Positions 27,785 to 36,260 are shown, counted from the first letter of the stretch. The stretch is 64,000 nucleotides of DNA from Pseudoruegeria aquimaris (GCF_900172235.1 NZ_FWFQ01000003.1:1-64000), one strand, 5' to 3'. Notes: generated by a model not told the origin, from the sequence alone. Numbers and translations: made by a program.

Positions 27785-28831
27785 ATGCGACCGCAAGACC
27801 TGACGAACCTCCTGTCCGGGGTGCCGATGCCGTTGGTGCTGATCGGCGAAAACGAACGCATCGTCGCCCTCAACGCCTCCGCAGAGGAGATCTTCGGCGC
27901 CCGCATGGCGGGCTTGCCCTACATCGCTCTTCTGCGCCAACCGCAGGTGCTGGAGAGCATAGAACGCGCGCTGTCCAGGGGTGAGAAAACCACCTCGCGC
28001 TACTTGGGCACCGCCGGCAGCCGCCCGATGACCTACCGCGTGTTCTGCGCGCCGGTGCCACTTGAGGCGGGGACAGGTGTGCTCGTGAGTTTCGAGGACA
28101 TTTCCCACCTTGAGGATGCCAGCCAGATCCGGCGCGATTTCGTGGCCAACGTGAGCCACGAATTGCGCACGCCGCTGACCGCGCTGATCGGCTTCATCGA
28201 AACCCTGCGCGGCCCCGCGAAGGAGGACGCCGCGGCGCGCGACCGTTTCCTCGCCATCATGGAGAAGGAAACCCGCCGGATGACGCGGCTCGTCACCGAT
28301 CTGCTCTCGCTTTCGCGCGTGGAGAGCGAGGAGCGGCTGCGCCCGGCCGGAGAGATCAACCTCGGCCATTGCCTTGCCAGCGCCCGCCAGGCCCTGCGCC
28401 CGCTGGCCGAGGAGGCCGGGGTGGCCGTGTCCATCGAAGCGCCGGAGGCGCCGGTGATCGTGCCCGGCGATGCGGACCAGCTGCAGCAGGTGTTCAACAA
28501 CCTGATCGAGAATGCCATCAAGTATGGTGGCCGCAACAAATCCGTCACACTGCGCCTGACGCGTCAGGAGGCGGAGCCGATGCTGCGCGGCCCCGCCGCG
28601 CGGGTGGACGTGATCGACGAAGGCGAGGGGATCGATCCGATCCACCTGCCGCGGCTGACCGAACGCTTCTACCGGGTGGACAGCCATCGTTCGCGTGAGA
28701 TGGGCGGCACCGGCCTCGGGCTGGCCATCGTCAAGCACATCGTCAACCGCCACAGGGGCAGGCTGCGAATCTCCAGCAAGCCGGGGCAGGGGACGGTCTT
28801 CAGCGTGATCCTGCCCGCCGAACGGGGCTGA
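27785..28831 (+). CDS. phoR: phosphate regulon sensor histidine kinase PhoR (no membrane segment)
   Basis: This 348-residue kinase has an N-terminal PAS-like domain (PLVLIGENERIVALNASAEE), the phospho-accepting His125 in NVSHELRTPLTALIGF and an HATPase domain with NNLIENAIKYGG, DEGEGIDP and GGTGLGLAIVKHIV. No transmembrane segment precedes the PAS domain and none can be recovered upstream, so the protein is soluble; it would sense phosphate through PhoU and the Pst transporter. The regulon genes pstB, phoU and phoB follow at 29219-31436, which supports PhoR over other kinases. Confidence 0.9.
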   Translation: MRPQDLTNLLSGVPMPLVLIGENERIVALNASAEEIFGARMAGLPYIALLRQPQVLESIERALSRGEKTTSRYLGTAGSRPMTYRVFCAPVPLEAGTGVLVSFEDISHLEDASQIRRDFVANVSHELRTPLTALIGFIETLRGPAKEDAAARDRFLAIMEKETRRMTRLVTDLLSLSRVESEERLRPAGEINLGHCLASARQALRPLAEEAGVAVSIEAPEAPVIVPGDADQLQQVFNNLIENAIKYGGRNKSVTLRLTRQEAEPMLRGPAARVDVIDEGEGIDPIHLPRLTERFYRVDSHRSREMGGTGLGLAIVKHIVNRHRGRLRISSKPGQGTVFSVILPAERG

Positions 28832-28902
28832 TGTTCGGGCCCTTCCGGCGCGGGTGCGGTGTTGATGCAAGAAAATCGTCCTTTTCCCAACGTCATCCGC
28901 CG

Positions 28903-28931
28903 CTGTCATGAAACTGTTACGAAGCTGTCAC
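28903..28931 (+). promoter_or_regulatory. triple Pho box (PhoB binding site)
   Basis: Three direct 7-base repeats, CTGTCAT (28903), CTGTTAC (28914) and CTGTCAC (28925), are spaced exactly 11 bases apart with A/G-rich spacers. This is the PhoB box pattern. A possible -10 element (CTAGAT) lies about 20 bases further on. In relatives this site precedes pstS; here the first intact downstream gene is pstB. Confidence 0.85.
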
Positions 28932-29043
28932 AAAAGGCTTACGCATCGCCCCTAGATGCAGCACGAAAGCCGCTCTGAGCAGGTCTGAGCAGGGCGGTGC
29001 ACCGAAAACGACAGGCCCCGGGAGCCCGCGCGATTGAAACTGA

Positions 29044-29214
29044 CAGGACCGGCCGCTCGACTGGCCGCACGACTGGCCGCAGGACTTGCCACGGAACGCC
29101 ACGAGGTGCCGGGCGCAAGCCGGTGCGGCCGCGCTCTTGCTTTTCCCGGGAGAGATGAACAGGCTGGCGCGGATCCTGCGCCATCGGTTCGAACGCCGCC
29201 GGCAAAGGGGCTGA
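29044..29214 (+). pseudogene. pstA: probable 3' remnant of pstA
   Basis: The frame ending at TGA 29212-29214 reads [20 protein letters not shown] followed by [10 protein letters not shown]. This looks like the last membrane helix and basic tail of PstA-type permeases, which typically end in a hydrophobic stretch, then MNxxAxxLRxRFERR. It sits 4 bases before pstB, where pstA normally ends. Upstream it runs into an in-frame TGA at 29041 with no PstA-like sequence, so most of the gene is gone. The identification rests on recalled family features, not alignment. Confidence 0.45.
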
Positions 29215-29218
29215 AGAC

Positions 29219-30016
29219 ATGAACGACATGAGACGAGTGGAACGCGCCGTGGAAACAAACGACCTGAAGATCACCGCCCGCAACGTGCAGGTGCACTACG
29301 GCGATACCCATGCCATCAAGGACGTGGACGTCGATATCCTCGACAAGACGGTGACGGCCTTCATCGGCCCCTCGGGCTGCGGGAAATCCACCTTCCTGCG
29401 CACGCTGAACCGGATGAACGACACCATCGACATCTGCCGCGTGCAGGGCCAGATCCACCTGGATGGCGAAGACATCTACGATCCGAAGGTGGACCCGGTG
29501 CAGCTGCGCGCCAAGGTGGGCATGGTGTTCCAGAAGCCGAACCCGTTTCCGAAGTCGATCTACGACAACGTCGCCTACGGGCCGCGCATCCACGGGCTCG
29601 CGAGAAACAAGGCCGATCTTGATGAAATCGTTGAGAAATCCCTGCGCCGCGCCGCGATCTGGGACGAGGTGAAGGATCGGCTCGACGCGCCGGGCACCGG
29701 GCTTTCCGGCGGCCAGCAGCAGCGGCTCTGCATCGCCCGCGCTGTGGCCACGGAGCCGGAAGTGCTGCTGATGGACGAACCCTGTTCGGCGCTCGATCCC
29801 ATCGCGACGGCGCAGGTCGAGGAACTGATCGACGAGCTGCGCAGCCGCTTCTCGGTGGTGATCGTGACACACTCCATGCAACAGGCCGCCCGCGTGTCCC
29901 AGCGCACCGCCTTCTTCCACCTCGGCAACCTCGTCGAGTTCGGCGACACCAGCCAGATCTTCACGAACCCTAAAGATCCGCGCACCGAAAGCTACATCAC
30001 CGGCCGCATCGGCTGA
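29219..30016 (+). CDS. pstB: phosphate ABC transporter ATP-binding protein PstB
   Basis: The 265-residue protein has Walker [20 protein letters not shown], the Q-loop stretch [20 protein letters not shown] typical only of PstB, the signature [14 protein letters not shown] and Walker [13 protein letters not shown]. It should energise the high-affinity phosphate importer, but genes for its partners PstS, PstC and PstA are not in the window. An ATG at 29219 with adjacent coding start is used; MRRVER (29228) is an alternative. phoU follows 14 bases later. Confidence 0.95.
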   Translation: MNDMRRVERAVETNDLKITARNVQVHYGDTHAIKDVDVDILDKTVTAFIGPSGCGKSTFLRTLNRMNDTIDICRVQGQIHLDGEDIYDPKVDPVQLRAKVGMVFQKPNPFPKSIYDNVAYGPRIHGLARNKADLDEIVEKSLRRAAIWDEVKDRLDAPGTGLSGGQQQRLCIARAVATEPEVLLMDEPCSALDPIATAQVEELIDELRSRFSVVIVTHSMQQAARVSQRTAFFHLGNLVEFGDTSQIFTNPKDPRTESYITGRIG

Positions 30017-30030
30017 CGGAGACGACGAAG

Positions 30031-30744
30031 ATGATCAAAGAACACATCGTGAAATCCTTCGACCGCGACCTGGAATCGATCCAGGCCAAGATCCTGAAGA
30101 TGGGCGGCCTCGTGGAGGCGGCCATCGCCAACGCCGCCAAGGCGCTGGAAACGCGCGATCTGGAACTGGCCGAGGAAGTCCGCCGCAACGACAAGCTGAT
30201 CGACGCGCTCGAAGATGAAATCAACGAGGATTGCGCCACGCTGCTCGCGCTGCGCCAGCCCATCGCGGGCGATCTGCGCACGATCCTTTCGGTGATGAAG
30301 ATCGCCGGGAACCTGGAGCGGGTAGGGGATTACGCCAAGAACCTCGCCAAGCGCACTTCGATCCTCGTGCAGGTCACGCCCATCGAAGGCACCGCCGGCG
30401 CGATCCGGCGCATGGCGCGCGAGGTCGAGCTGATGCTCAAGGACGTTCTGGACGCCTACATCCACCGCGATGCGGCCCTGGCGCAGGACGTGCGCAACCG
30501 CGACGAGGACGTGGACCAGATGTACAACGCGCTGTTCCGCAAATTCCTGACCTTCATGATGGAAGATCCGCGCAACATCACCGCCTGCATGCACCTGCAT
30601 TTCATCGCCAAGAACATCGAACGCGCGGGCGATAACACAACATCGATCGCCGAGCAGGTGATCTACCTGGTGACGGGCGAAACGCCCGAGGATTCGCGCC
30701 CCAAGGCCGATACCACCTCCTATGAAAGCAAAGGCGAGGCCTAG
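30031..30744 (+). CDS. phoU: phosphate signalling protein PhoU
   Basis: This 237-residue all-helical protein has two PhoU repeats, each with the acidic metal-binding pattern (NDKLIDALEDEINEDC near 51-66 and NRDEDVDQMYNALFRKFLTF near 153-172). The helices LRTILSVMKIAGNLERVGDY and HLHFIAKNIERAGDNTTSIA are the family hallmarks. PhoU links Pst transporter status to PhoR. It lies between pstB and phoB in one operon. Confidence 0.96.
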   Translation: MIKEHIVKSFDRDLESIQAKILKMGGLVEAAIANAAKALETRDLELAEEVRRNDKLIDALEDEINEDCATLLALRQPIAGDLRTILSVMKIAGNLERVGDYAKNLAKRTSILVQVTPIEGTAGAIRRMAREVELMLKDVLDAYIHRDAALAQDVRNRDEDVDQMYNALFRKFLTFMMEDPRNITACMHLHFIAKNIERAGDNTTSIAEQVIYLVTGETPEDSRPKADTTSYESKGEA

Positions 30745-30746
30745 GC

Positions 30747-31436
30747 ATGTCCGTCGATCATCCGTCCGTGCTGGTCGTGGAAGATGAACCCGCGCAGCGC
30801 GAGGTGCTGGCCTACAACCTCGAGGCCGAGGGCTTCCAGGTCGCGCGGGCCGAGAACGGCGAGGAAGCGCTGCTGCTGGTGGACGAGGTGGAGCCGGATC
30901 TGATCCTGCTGGACTGGATGCTGCCCAACGTCTCGGGCATCGAGATCTGCCGCCGCCTGAAGACACGCGTCGACACTCGTGACATTCCGATCATCATGCT
31001 CTCGGCGCGCTCCGAGGAGGTGGACCGGGTGCGCGGGCTGGAAACCGGCGCCGACGACTACGTGGTGAAACCCTATTCGGTGATCGAGCTGATGGCCCGC
31101 GTGCGCACGCAGCTGCGCCGCACGCGGCCGGCCGCCGTCGGCCAGAAGCTCGAATTCGAAGACATCGTGCTGGATTCGGAAACGCACCGGGTCCATCGCG
31201 GCGGTGCGCTGCTGAAGCTCGGACCGACGGAGTTCCGGCTGCTGTCCACCTTCATGGAGAAGCCGGGCCGGGTCTGGAGCCGCGATCAGCTTCTGGATCG
31301 CGTCTGGGGCCGGGACATCTACGTGGATACGCGCACGGTGGACGTGCACATCGGGCGCCTGCGCAAGGCGCTCACGGCCCAGGGCGGCACGGATCCGATC
31401 CGCACCGTGCGGGGCGCGGGCTACGCGCTCGGCTGA
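30747..31436 (+). CDS. phoB: phosphate regulon response regulator PhoB
   Basis: The 229-residue regulator has a receiver domain with phospho-acceptor Asp56 in LILLDWMLPNVSG and the conserved Lys in DDYVVKPYS. Its winged-helix DNA-binding domain includes LGPTEFRLLSTFME and VDVHIGRLRKAL. It would bind the Pho box at 28903-28931 and so regulate its own operon. phoU ends 2 bases upstream. Confidence 0.95.
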   Translation: MSVDHPSVLVVEDEPAQREVLAYNLEAEGFQVARAENGEEALLLVDEVEPDLILLDWMLPNVSGIEICRRLKTRVDTRDIPIIMLSARSEEVDRVRGLETGADDYVVKPYSVIELMARVRTQLRRTRPAAVGQKLEFEDIVLDSETHRVHRGGALLKLGPTEFRLLSTFMEKPGRVWSRDQLLDRVWGRDIYVDTRTVDVHIGRLRKALTAQGGTDPIRTVRGAGYALG

Positions 31437-31689
31437 CGGGCATCGGGCCTCTGCGCGCGGCTGCTTCGGCCGCGCATGCGCGAGACAGAGCAGACAGGGC
31501 GCATACAGGCGGTTCCGGGCGCCCGGTGGGCGGGCCCGGAACGCTCGATGCGATACTCGTATAATCTGTATTATGTTACTTTGCGTGTTTGTGCCGAAGT
31601 GGCGCCCGATGACGTGACTTTCGGTTCGCCTTTCGGTAACCCTATGGCTGAGCATTTCCGCTCCAACGCACAACAAAGACGATACGCAA
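31437..31689. other. intergenic region upstream of aroQ
   Basis: This 253-base stretch contains an AT-rich patch with a perfect TATAAT (31560-31565) on the plus strand. No good -35 lies 16-18 bases upstream, so it is only a possible aroQ promoter. Nothing else is recognisable. Confidence 0.35.
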
Positions 31690-32148
31690 ATGCCTGCACG
31701 CAAACTGGAATTCCTGATTCTCAATGGCCCCAACCTGAATCGCCTCGGCCGGCGCCAGCCCGAGGTCTACGGCCGCACCACACTTGCCGACATCGAAGCC
31801 ATGTGCCGCGCCGCACATGAGAGCGAGACGCTGGGCCTGCGGTTTTTCCAGTCCAACCATGAAGGCGCGCTGGTGGATGCGATCCACGCCGCGCAGGACG
31901 ACGGCATCGACGGCATCATCCTCAACGCCGGCGCCTATACCCATACCTCCATCGCGCTGATGGATGCGATCGCCTCCGTCGAGATCCCGACGATCGAGCT
32001 GCACCTGTCCAACGTCCACGCCCGCGAAAGCTTCCGCCACGTGTCCTACATCTCGAAGGTCTGCGTCGGCGTGATCTGCGGTTTCGGCGCGCATGGTTAC
32101 GTGCTCGCCATCGACGCGCTCCGCCAGAAGCTCGAAAGCGACGGCTGA
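31690..32148 (+). CDS. aroQ: 3-dehydroquinate dehydratase, type II
   Basis: The 152-residue enzyme converts 3-dehydroquinate to 3-dehydroshikimate and forms dodecamers. Typical motifs are ILNGPNLNRLGRRQPEVYG with the catalytic Tyr27 and Arg19, FFQSNHEGALVDAIHAA, ILNAGAYTHTSIA and ELHLSNVHARESFRH. The last base of its stop is the first base of the luxR-type start codon, an unusual coupling of a biosynthetic gene with a regulator. Confidence 0.96.
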   Translation: MPARKLEFLILNGPNLNRLGRRQPEVYGRTTLADIEAMCRAAHESETLGLRFFQSNHEGALVDAIHAAQDDGIDGIILNAGAYTHTSIALMDAIASVEIPTIELHLSNVHARESFRHVSYISKVCVGVICGFGAHGYVLAIDALRQKLESDG

Positions 32149-32897
32149 TGCTTGAGAAGCTCGAAGCCATTCTGGATGCGGCCACGATCGAGGACGCCTG
32201 GCTGCTGCATCAATCCTACATGGCGGAATACGGGTTCGACCGGCTCATCTACGGCTACACGCGGTTTCGCACGGCCCATTCCTTCGGCGATCCGCAGGAT
32301 CTGCTCGTGCTGTCGAACCACAGCCAGGAATACCTGGAGGAATTCGTGCACAACGGCATGTATTTCCACGCCCCGATGGTCCGATGGGCGATGGAGAACA
32401 ACGGCGCCTGCTCCTGGAGCTGGATGGAAAAGACAGCCATGCAAGGCGGCCTCACCGATCAGGAAATGCGCGTGATCGGCTTCAACCAGAAGATGGGCGT
32501 CACCGCGGGCTACACCATCAGCTTCCGCTCGGATTCCTCGCGCTCCAAAGGCGCGATCGCGCTCACGGCCGGCCCAGGCGTCACCCAGGCGGAAGTGGAT
32601 GCCCTGTGGGAGGAAAAAGGGCAGGAAATCAGCGTTCTGAACAACGTTGCTCACCTCAAGCTCATCACCCTGCCGCACACGGGCAACCGCCCTGCCCTGA
32701 CCAAGCGCCAGCGCGAGGTCCTGGAGTGGGTCGGCGAAGGCAAAACCATGCAGGACATCGCCCAGATCATGGGTCTGACGCCCGCCACGGTGGAGAAACA
32801 CCTGCGACTCGCACGTGAGGCCCTGAACGTGGAAACCACGGCCCAGGCGGTGCTCAAAGCCTCGTTCAGCAACCAAATTTTCGTGATAGAAATTTGA
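32148..32897 (+). CDS. LuxR family regulator, autoinducer-binding type (solo)
   Basis: The 249-residue protein has an N-terminal autoinducer-binding-like domain (YGFDRLIYGYTRFR, LVLSNHSQEYLEEF and GACSWSWMEK) and a C-terminal LuxR helix-turn-helix (LTKRQREVLEWVGEGKTMQD and MGLTPATVEKHLRLAREAL). No luxI-type synthase gene is in the window, so it is a solo that may sense an acyl-homoserine lactone made elsewhere or another ligand. It overlaps aroQ by one base and precedes a structured non-coding region. Confidence 0.88.
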   Translation: MLEKLEAILDAATIEDAWLLHQSYMAEYGFDRLIYGYTRFRTAHSFGDPQDLLVLSNHSQEYLEEFVHNGMYFHAPMVRWAMENNGACSWSWMEKTAMQGGLTDQEMRVIGFNQKMGVTAGYTISFRSDSSRSKGAIALTAGPGVTQAEVDALWEEKGQEISVLNNVAHLKLITLPHTGNRPALTKRQREVLEWVGEGKTMQDIAQIMGLTPATVEKHLRLAREALNVETTAQAVLKASFSNQIFVIEI

Positions 32898-32964
32898 TTT
32901 TCTTTGATTTTTACCAAAGGTAAGGAATTCCTGACTTTCAGTAACCGCCCCGCTTTGGCACTTT

Positions 32965-33192
32965 GATCACGTTGCGTGAGTGGTGGTCTTCAGACCAAGG
33001 AACGTAAAACGCCAGCGCAAGACGCTTCGCACACGATCTTGCGCCTGCGTGATCCGGTTTACCGGAGCCGAGAAAGCGGGAATTAGTCCGCTCGCTGGAT
33101 CGGCAGCCAGATGGGCCCTCCTCATCCCCAACAGGGAGGGCACATTGAACAAGCGGCGTGACCCCTGCACAGGTCACGCCGCTTTACTTTTT
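32965..33192 (+). ncRNA. candidate structured non-coding RNA
   Basis: This coding-free stretch contains consecutive complementary segments. GATCACG (32965-32971) pairs with CGTGATC (33048-33054), enclosing a 5-bp hairpin with a TTCA loop (32984-32997) and an 8-bp hairpin (33015-33022 with 33037-33044). Further on are 33067-33071/33100-33104 with nested 33075-33079/33088-33092, and a hairpin 33115-33121/33135-33141 with a C-rich loop. It ends in an 11-bp terminator with a T-tract. I do not recognise it as 6S, SRP, RNase P or tmRNA. The 5' end is unknown. Confidence 0.5.
33153..33192 (+). terminator. strong rho-independent terminator
   Basis: A perfect 11-bp stem GCGGCGTGACC/GGTCACGCCGC (33153-33163 with 33172-33182, 8-base loop) is followed by TTTACTTTTT on the plus strand. 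It lies 256 bases past the luxR stop, which suggests that it ends a separate transcript. Confidence 0.85.
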
Positions 33193-33290
33193 GCCGCATC
33201 CATCTTGCCCCTGTCATCCCGAACGGCCGGCCCTTCCCGGCCAGCCGGCCCGCAACCCGCCCGGTGCCCGCGCAATTGCTGCGGGCGAAC

Positions 33291-33315
33291 GAAAAAAGGC
33301 GCCCGAAGGCGCCTT
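33291..33315 (-). terminator. rho-independent terminator of rpsB-tsf
   Basis: On the minus strand a GGCGCC stem closed by a TTCG tetraloop (33298-33303 with 33308-33313, extended by A-T pairs) is followed by a run of T. It begins about 27 bases after the tsf stop codon. Confidence 0.85.
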
Positions 33316-33341
33316 GATCCGTGATCTGCTGTTGCGGGCGA

Positions 33342-34217
33342 TCAGCCCTGGGCGGCCTTGGCCACCTCGGCAGCGAAATCTTCTTCTTTCTTCTCGATGC
33401 CTTCGCCCACTTCGAGGCGCACGAAACCGGCGATCTCGACACCGGCTTCCTTGGCGGCGGCTTCCACCGTCAGGTCCGGGTTGATGACGAAGTTCTGGCC
33501 CAGCAGGGTCACTTCGGCGAGGAACTTCTTCATGCGGCCTTCGATCATCTTCTCGATCACGGCTTCCGGCTTGCCGGATTCACGCGCGATGTCGATCTGC
33601 ACCTGGCGCTCTTTCTCGACGATGGCCGGATCCAGATCCGCGGCGCTCAGCGAGGCCGGGTTGGCGGCGGCGATGTGCATCGCGACCTGCTTGCCGAAGG
33701 CTTCGTTGTCGCCTTTCAGGGCTACGAGCACGCCGATCTTGCCCATAGAGGGGGTGGCGGCGTTGTGGACGTAGGCCACGACCTGATCGCCTTCCACGGT
33801 GGCCATGCGGCGCAGCGACATGTTCTCGCCGATGGTGGCGATCTTGTCGGTGATCAGGTCGGCGACGGTCTTGCCGCCCACGTCGGCGGATTTCAGGGCT
33901 TCGACGTCGGAGGCACCCAGGGCGGCGGTGGCGATCTTGCCCACCATTTCCTGGAACTCGGCGTTCTTGCCGACGAAATCGGTCTCGGAGTTCACCTCGA
34001 CGGCGACGCCCTTGCCACCGTCCACGACGACGGCCACGAGGCCCTCGGCGGCGGTGCGGCCGGATTTCTTGGCAGCCTTGGCAAGGCCCTTGGTGCGCAG
34101 CCAGTCGATGGCTTCGTCCATGTTGCCGTTGGTTTCGGTGAGCGCTTTTTTCGCGTCCATCATGCCCGCGCCGGTCTTGTCGCGCAGGTCTTTCACCATT
34201 GCAGCGGTGATTGCCAT
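33342..34217 (-). CDS. tsf: translation elongation factor Ts
   Basis: The 291-residue nucleotide-exchange factor for EF-Tu starts with the family motif [20 protein letters not shown]. It contains the second signature [17 protein letters not shown] near residue 74. The C-terminal [20 protein letters not shown] and [14 protein letters not shown] segments match the coiled-coil and core domains. It follows rpsB with a 75-base gap that contains a hairpin. Confidence 0.97.
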   Translation of the reverse strand: MAITAAMVKDLRDKTGAGMMDAKKALTETNGNMDEAIDWLRTKGLAKAAKKSGRTAAEGLVAVVVDGGKGVAVEVNSETDFVGKNAEFQEMVGKIATAALGASDVEALKSADVGGKTVADLITDKIATIGENMSLRRMATVEGDQVVAYVHNAATPSMGKIGVLVALKGDNEAFGKQVAMHIAAANPASLSAADLDPAIVEKERQVQIDIARESGKPEAVIEKMIEGRMKKFLAEVTLLGQNFVINPDLTVEAAAKEAGVEIAGFVRLEVGEGIEKKEEDFAAEVAKAAQG

Positions 34218-34249
34218 GTTGGCTCTCCTAAAAACAAGTGAAGAGGAAA

Positions 34250-34274
34250 CGGGCAGGCGCCGAGGCCCTGCCCG
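34250..34274 (-). terminator. weak hairpin/attenuator between rpsB and tsf
   Basis: An 8-bp stem (34250-34257 with 34267-34274) lies in the rpsB-tsf gap and is followed by GTTTCCTCTTC on the minus strand. It could be a partial terminator or processing site that sets the S2:EF-Ts ratio. Confidence 0.4.
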
Positions 34275-34292
34275 ATGTCAGTGTGAATGCGC

Positions 34293-35078
34293 TCAGGCTT
34301 CGGAAGCTTCGGCGGCGACGGCTTCCTCGGCCACGCCTTCTTCTTCCATGCCTTCGGCCAGTTCGCCGAGATCGACGCCGGCGGCGCCCAGCTGGGCGGA
34401 CATGCCGTCGAGCGCGGCGCGGGCGGCCAGATCGCAGTAGAGCGAGATGGCGCGGGAGGCGTCATCGTTGCCCGGGATCACGTAGTCCACGCCGTCCGGG
34501 GAGCAGTTGGAGTCAACCACGGCCACGACGGGGATGCCCAGCTTGTTGGCTTCGGCGATGGCGAGGGCCTCTTTCTTCACGTCGATGACGAAAAGAAGAT
34601 CCGGCACGCCGCCCATGTCGCGGATACCGCCGAGGGAAGCCTGCAGCTTCTCCTGGTCACGCTCCATGCCGAGGCGCTCTTTCTTGGTGAGGCCTCCCGC
34701 ACCGTTCGCCAGCTTCTCGTCGATCTCTTTCAGACGGTTGATGGAGTTGGAAACGGTTTTCCAGTTGGTGAGCGTGCCGCCCAGCCAGCGGTGGTTCATG
34801 TAGTATTGAGCGGAGTTCTCGGCGGCTTGGGCGATCGGGCCGGCGGCCTGACGCTTGGTGCCGACGAAGAGGATGCGGCCGCCCTTGGCAACGGTGTCGC
34901 GGATGGCGATCAGCGCCTGGTCCAGGGCCGGAACGGTCTGGGTCAGGTCGAAGATGTGGATGCCATTGCGGGAGCCGTAGATGTACGGCGCCATGCGCGG
35001 GTTCCAACGTTGGGTCTGGTGGCCGAAGTGGACGCCAGCTTCCAGCAGCTGACGCATGGTGAATTCAGGGAGCGCCAT
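34293..35078 (-). CDS. rpsB: 30S ribosomal protein S2
   Basis: The 261-residue protein matches S2: [20 protein letters not shown] at the N-terminus, [57 protein letters not shown] and [19 protein letters not shown]. It has an alphaproteobacterial acidic C-terminal extension rich in Glu and Ala. It is the first gene of the rpsB-tsf operon. Confidence 0.97.
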   Translation of the reverse strand: MALPEFTMRQLLEAGVHFGHQTQRWNPRMAPYIYGSRNGIHIFDLTQTVPALDQALIAIRDTVAKGGRILFVGTKRQAAGPIAQAAENSAQYYMNHRWLGGTLTNWKTVSNSINRLKEIDEKLANGAGGLTKKERLGMERDQEKLQASLGGIRDMGGVPDLLFVIDVKKEALAIAEANKLGIPVVAVVDSNCSPDGVDYVIPGNDDASRAISLYCDLAARAALDGMSAQLGAAGVDLGELAEGMEEEGVAEEAVAAEASEA

Positions 35079-35363
35079 GTCCTTGTTCCTTTCCGGTTTG
35101 CGCCTAGGCGAGGTTTTGAGGGCGGATGCCCAACCGGTGGACCAGACGGGGATGTCTCCCCCGAGGGCCCGAACCTCACCTGTGAAGTGAGGCGGGCTTT
35201 ACAGCGCAAAGGGCAGGAGTGCAACCCCCCCTGCCCTTGCCGCAACCGCCTTTTTTTCACGCGCCCCCGGCCTGCGCTGCCGGCCCGCTGATCCGCCCCC
35301 CGCCCCCCCGCGCGCGCACGCGCTCTCTTGCGCAGGGGCGGCGTTTTCGGCCACAAGGCGCCC
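35079..35363. other. divergent rpsB/psuK upstream region
   Basis: This 285-base gap must hold the rpsB promoter and leader. A 6-bp hairpin (35174-35179 with 35187-35192, CCTCAC/GTGAGG) lies in the rpsB leader about 100 bases before its start and could be an autoregulatory S2 site, as known for rpsB in other bacteria. No coding frame is convincing. Confidence 0.35.
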
Positions 35364-36260
35364 ATGACACATGCTTCCCCCGATATTCTCTGCATCGGCA
35401 GCGTCCTGTGGGACGTGATCGGCCGCTCCGCCAGCCACATGCGCGTGGGCAGTGATCTGCCCGGCCGCATCAGCCGCCTGCCCGGCGGCGTGGCGCTGAA
35501 CATCGCCATGACCCTGCGCCGCTTCGGCATGACGCCCGCGCTGCTCACCACAATCGGCAAGGATGACGAGGGCCGCGAGCTGCTGCGCGCCTGTGAGCGC
35601 ATGGGGCTTCTGACCGAATACGTCTACCTTTCGGAGGATCTGCCCACCGATCGCTACATGGCCGTCGAGGGCGCCAACGGGCTGATCGCCGCCATCGCCG
35701 ACGCCCATTCGCTGGAGGCCGCCGGCGAGAAGATCCTCACGGCGCTGGAAGACGGCCGCCTCGGCAGCGCGCAAGCGCCCTACCGCGGCCCCGTGGCGCT
35801 GGACGGCAACCTCAAGACCGAGCTTCTGGAGATGATCGCGGGCAGCCCGCTCTTCGCCGAAGCCGATCTGCGCGTCGCCCCGGCCAGCCCCGGCAAGGCC
35901 GAACGGCTCGCGCCCTTCCTCAACCACGGCCGCGGCACGCTCTACGTGAACCTCGAGGAAGCCGGCTACCTGTGCCAATCCACCTTCCGCGAGAGCGCCG
36001 AGGCCGCCGAGGCGCTGATCAAGCGCGGCGCCGCGCGCGCGCTGGTCACGGACGGCGGCCGCTCGGCCTCCGAATCCGATGGCCGCTCCACCATCACCCA
36101 GACCCCGCCGGAAGTGCTCGTGACCCGCGTGACCGGCGCCGGCGATACCTTCATGGCCGCCCATATCGTCGCCGAAGCCCGTGGCGAGGCGCGGGAATCG
36201 GCCCTCACCACCGCCCTGCGCGCCGCCGCAACCTACGTTTCCGGAGAAACGCCCCTATGA
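35364..36260 (+). CDS. psuK: PfkB family kinase, probable pseudouridine kinase
   Basis: The 298-residue protein is a ribokinase-type sugar kinase. It has the glycine-rich RLPGGVALNIAMTLRRFG near the N-terminus, a TTIGKDDEGRELL segment and the C-terminal active-site motif VTGAGDTFMAAH with catalytic Asp. Its stop overlaps the start of the pseudouridine-5'-phosphate glycosidase gene (ATGA), which strongly suggests pseudouridine as substrate. The start at 35364 gives the standard ILCIGSVLWDVIGR beta strand. Confidence 0.87.
   Translation: MTHASPDILCIGSVLWDVIGRSASHMRVGSDLPGRISRLPGGVALNIAMTLRRFGMTPALLTTIGKDDEGRELLRACERMGLLTEYVYLSEDLPTDRYMAVEGANGLIAAIADAHSLEAAGEKILTALEDGRLGSAQAPYRGPVALDGNLKTELLEMIAGSPLFAEADLRVAPASPGKAERLAPFLNHGRGTLYVNLEEAGYLCQSTFRESAEAAEALIKRGAARALVTDGGRSASESDGRSTITQTPPEVLVTRVTGAGDTFMAAHIVAEARGEARESALTTALRAAATYVSGETPL

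Noticed and set aside
29034-29222. 62-codon TTG-started frame overlapping the pstB start
   Set aside because: It has a repetitive ARLAA stretch, a poor start and no family resemblance. A different frame over the same bases resembles the PstA tail, which explains the region better.
32148-32897. Complete quorum-sensing pair
   Set aside because: I looked for a luxI-type synthase on both sides and found none; only the regulator is present.
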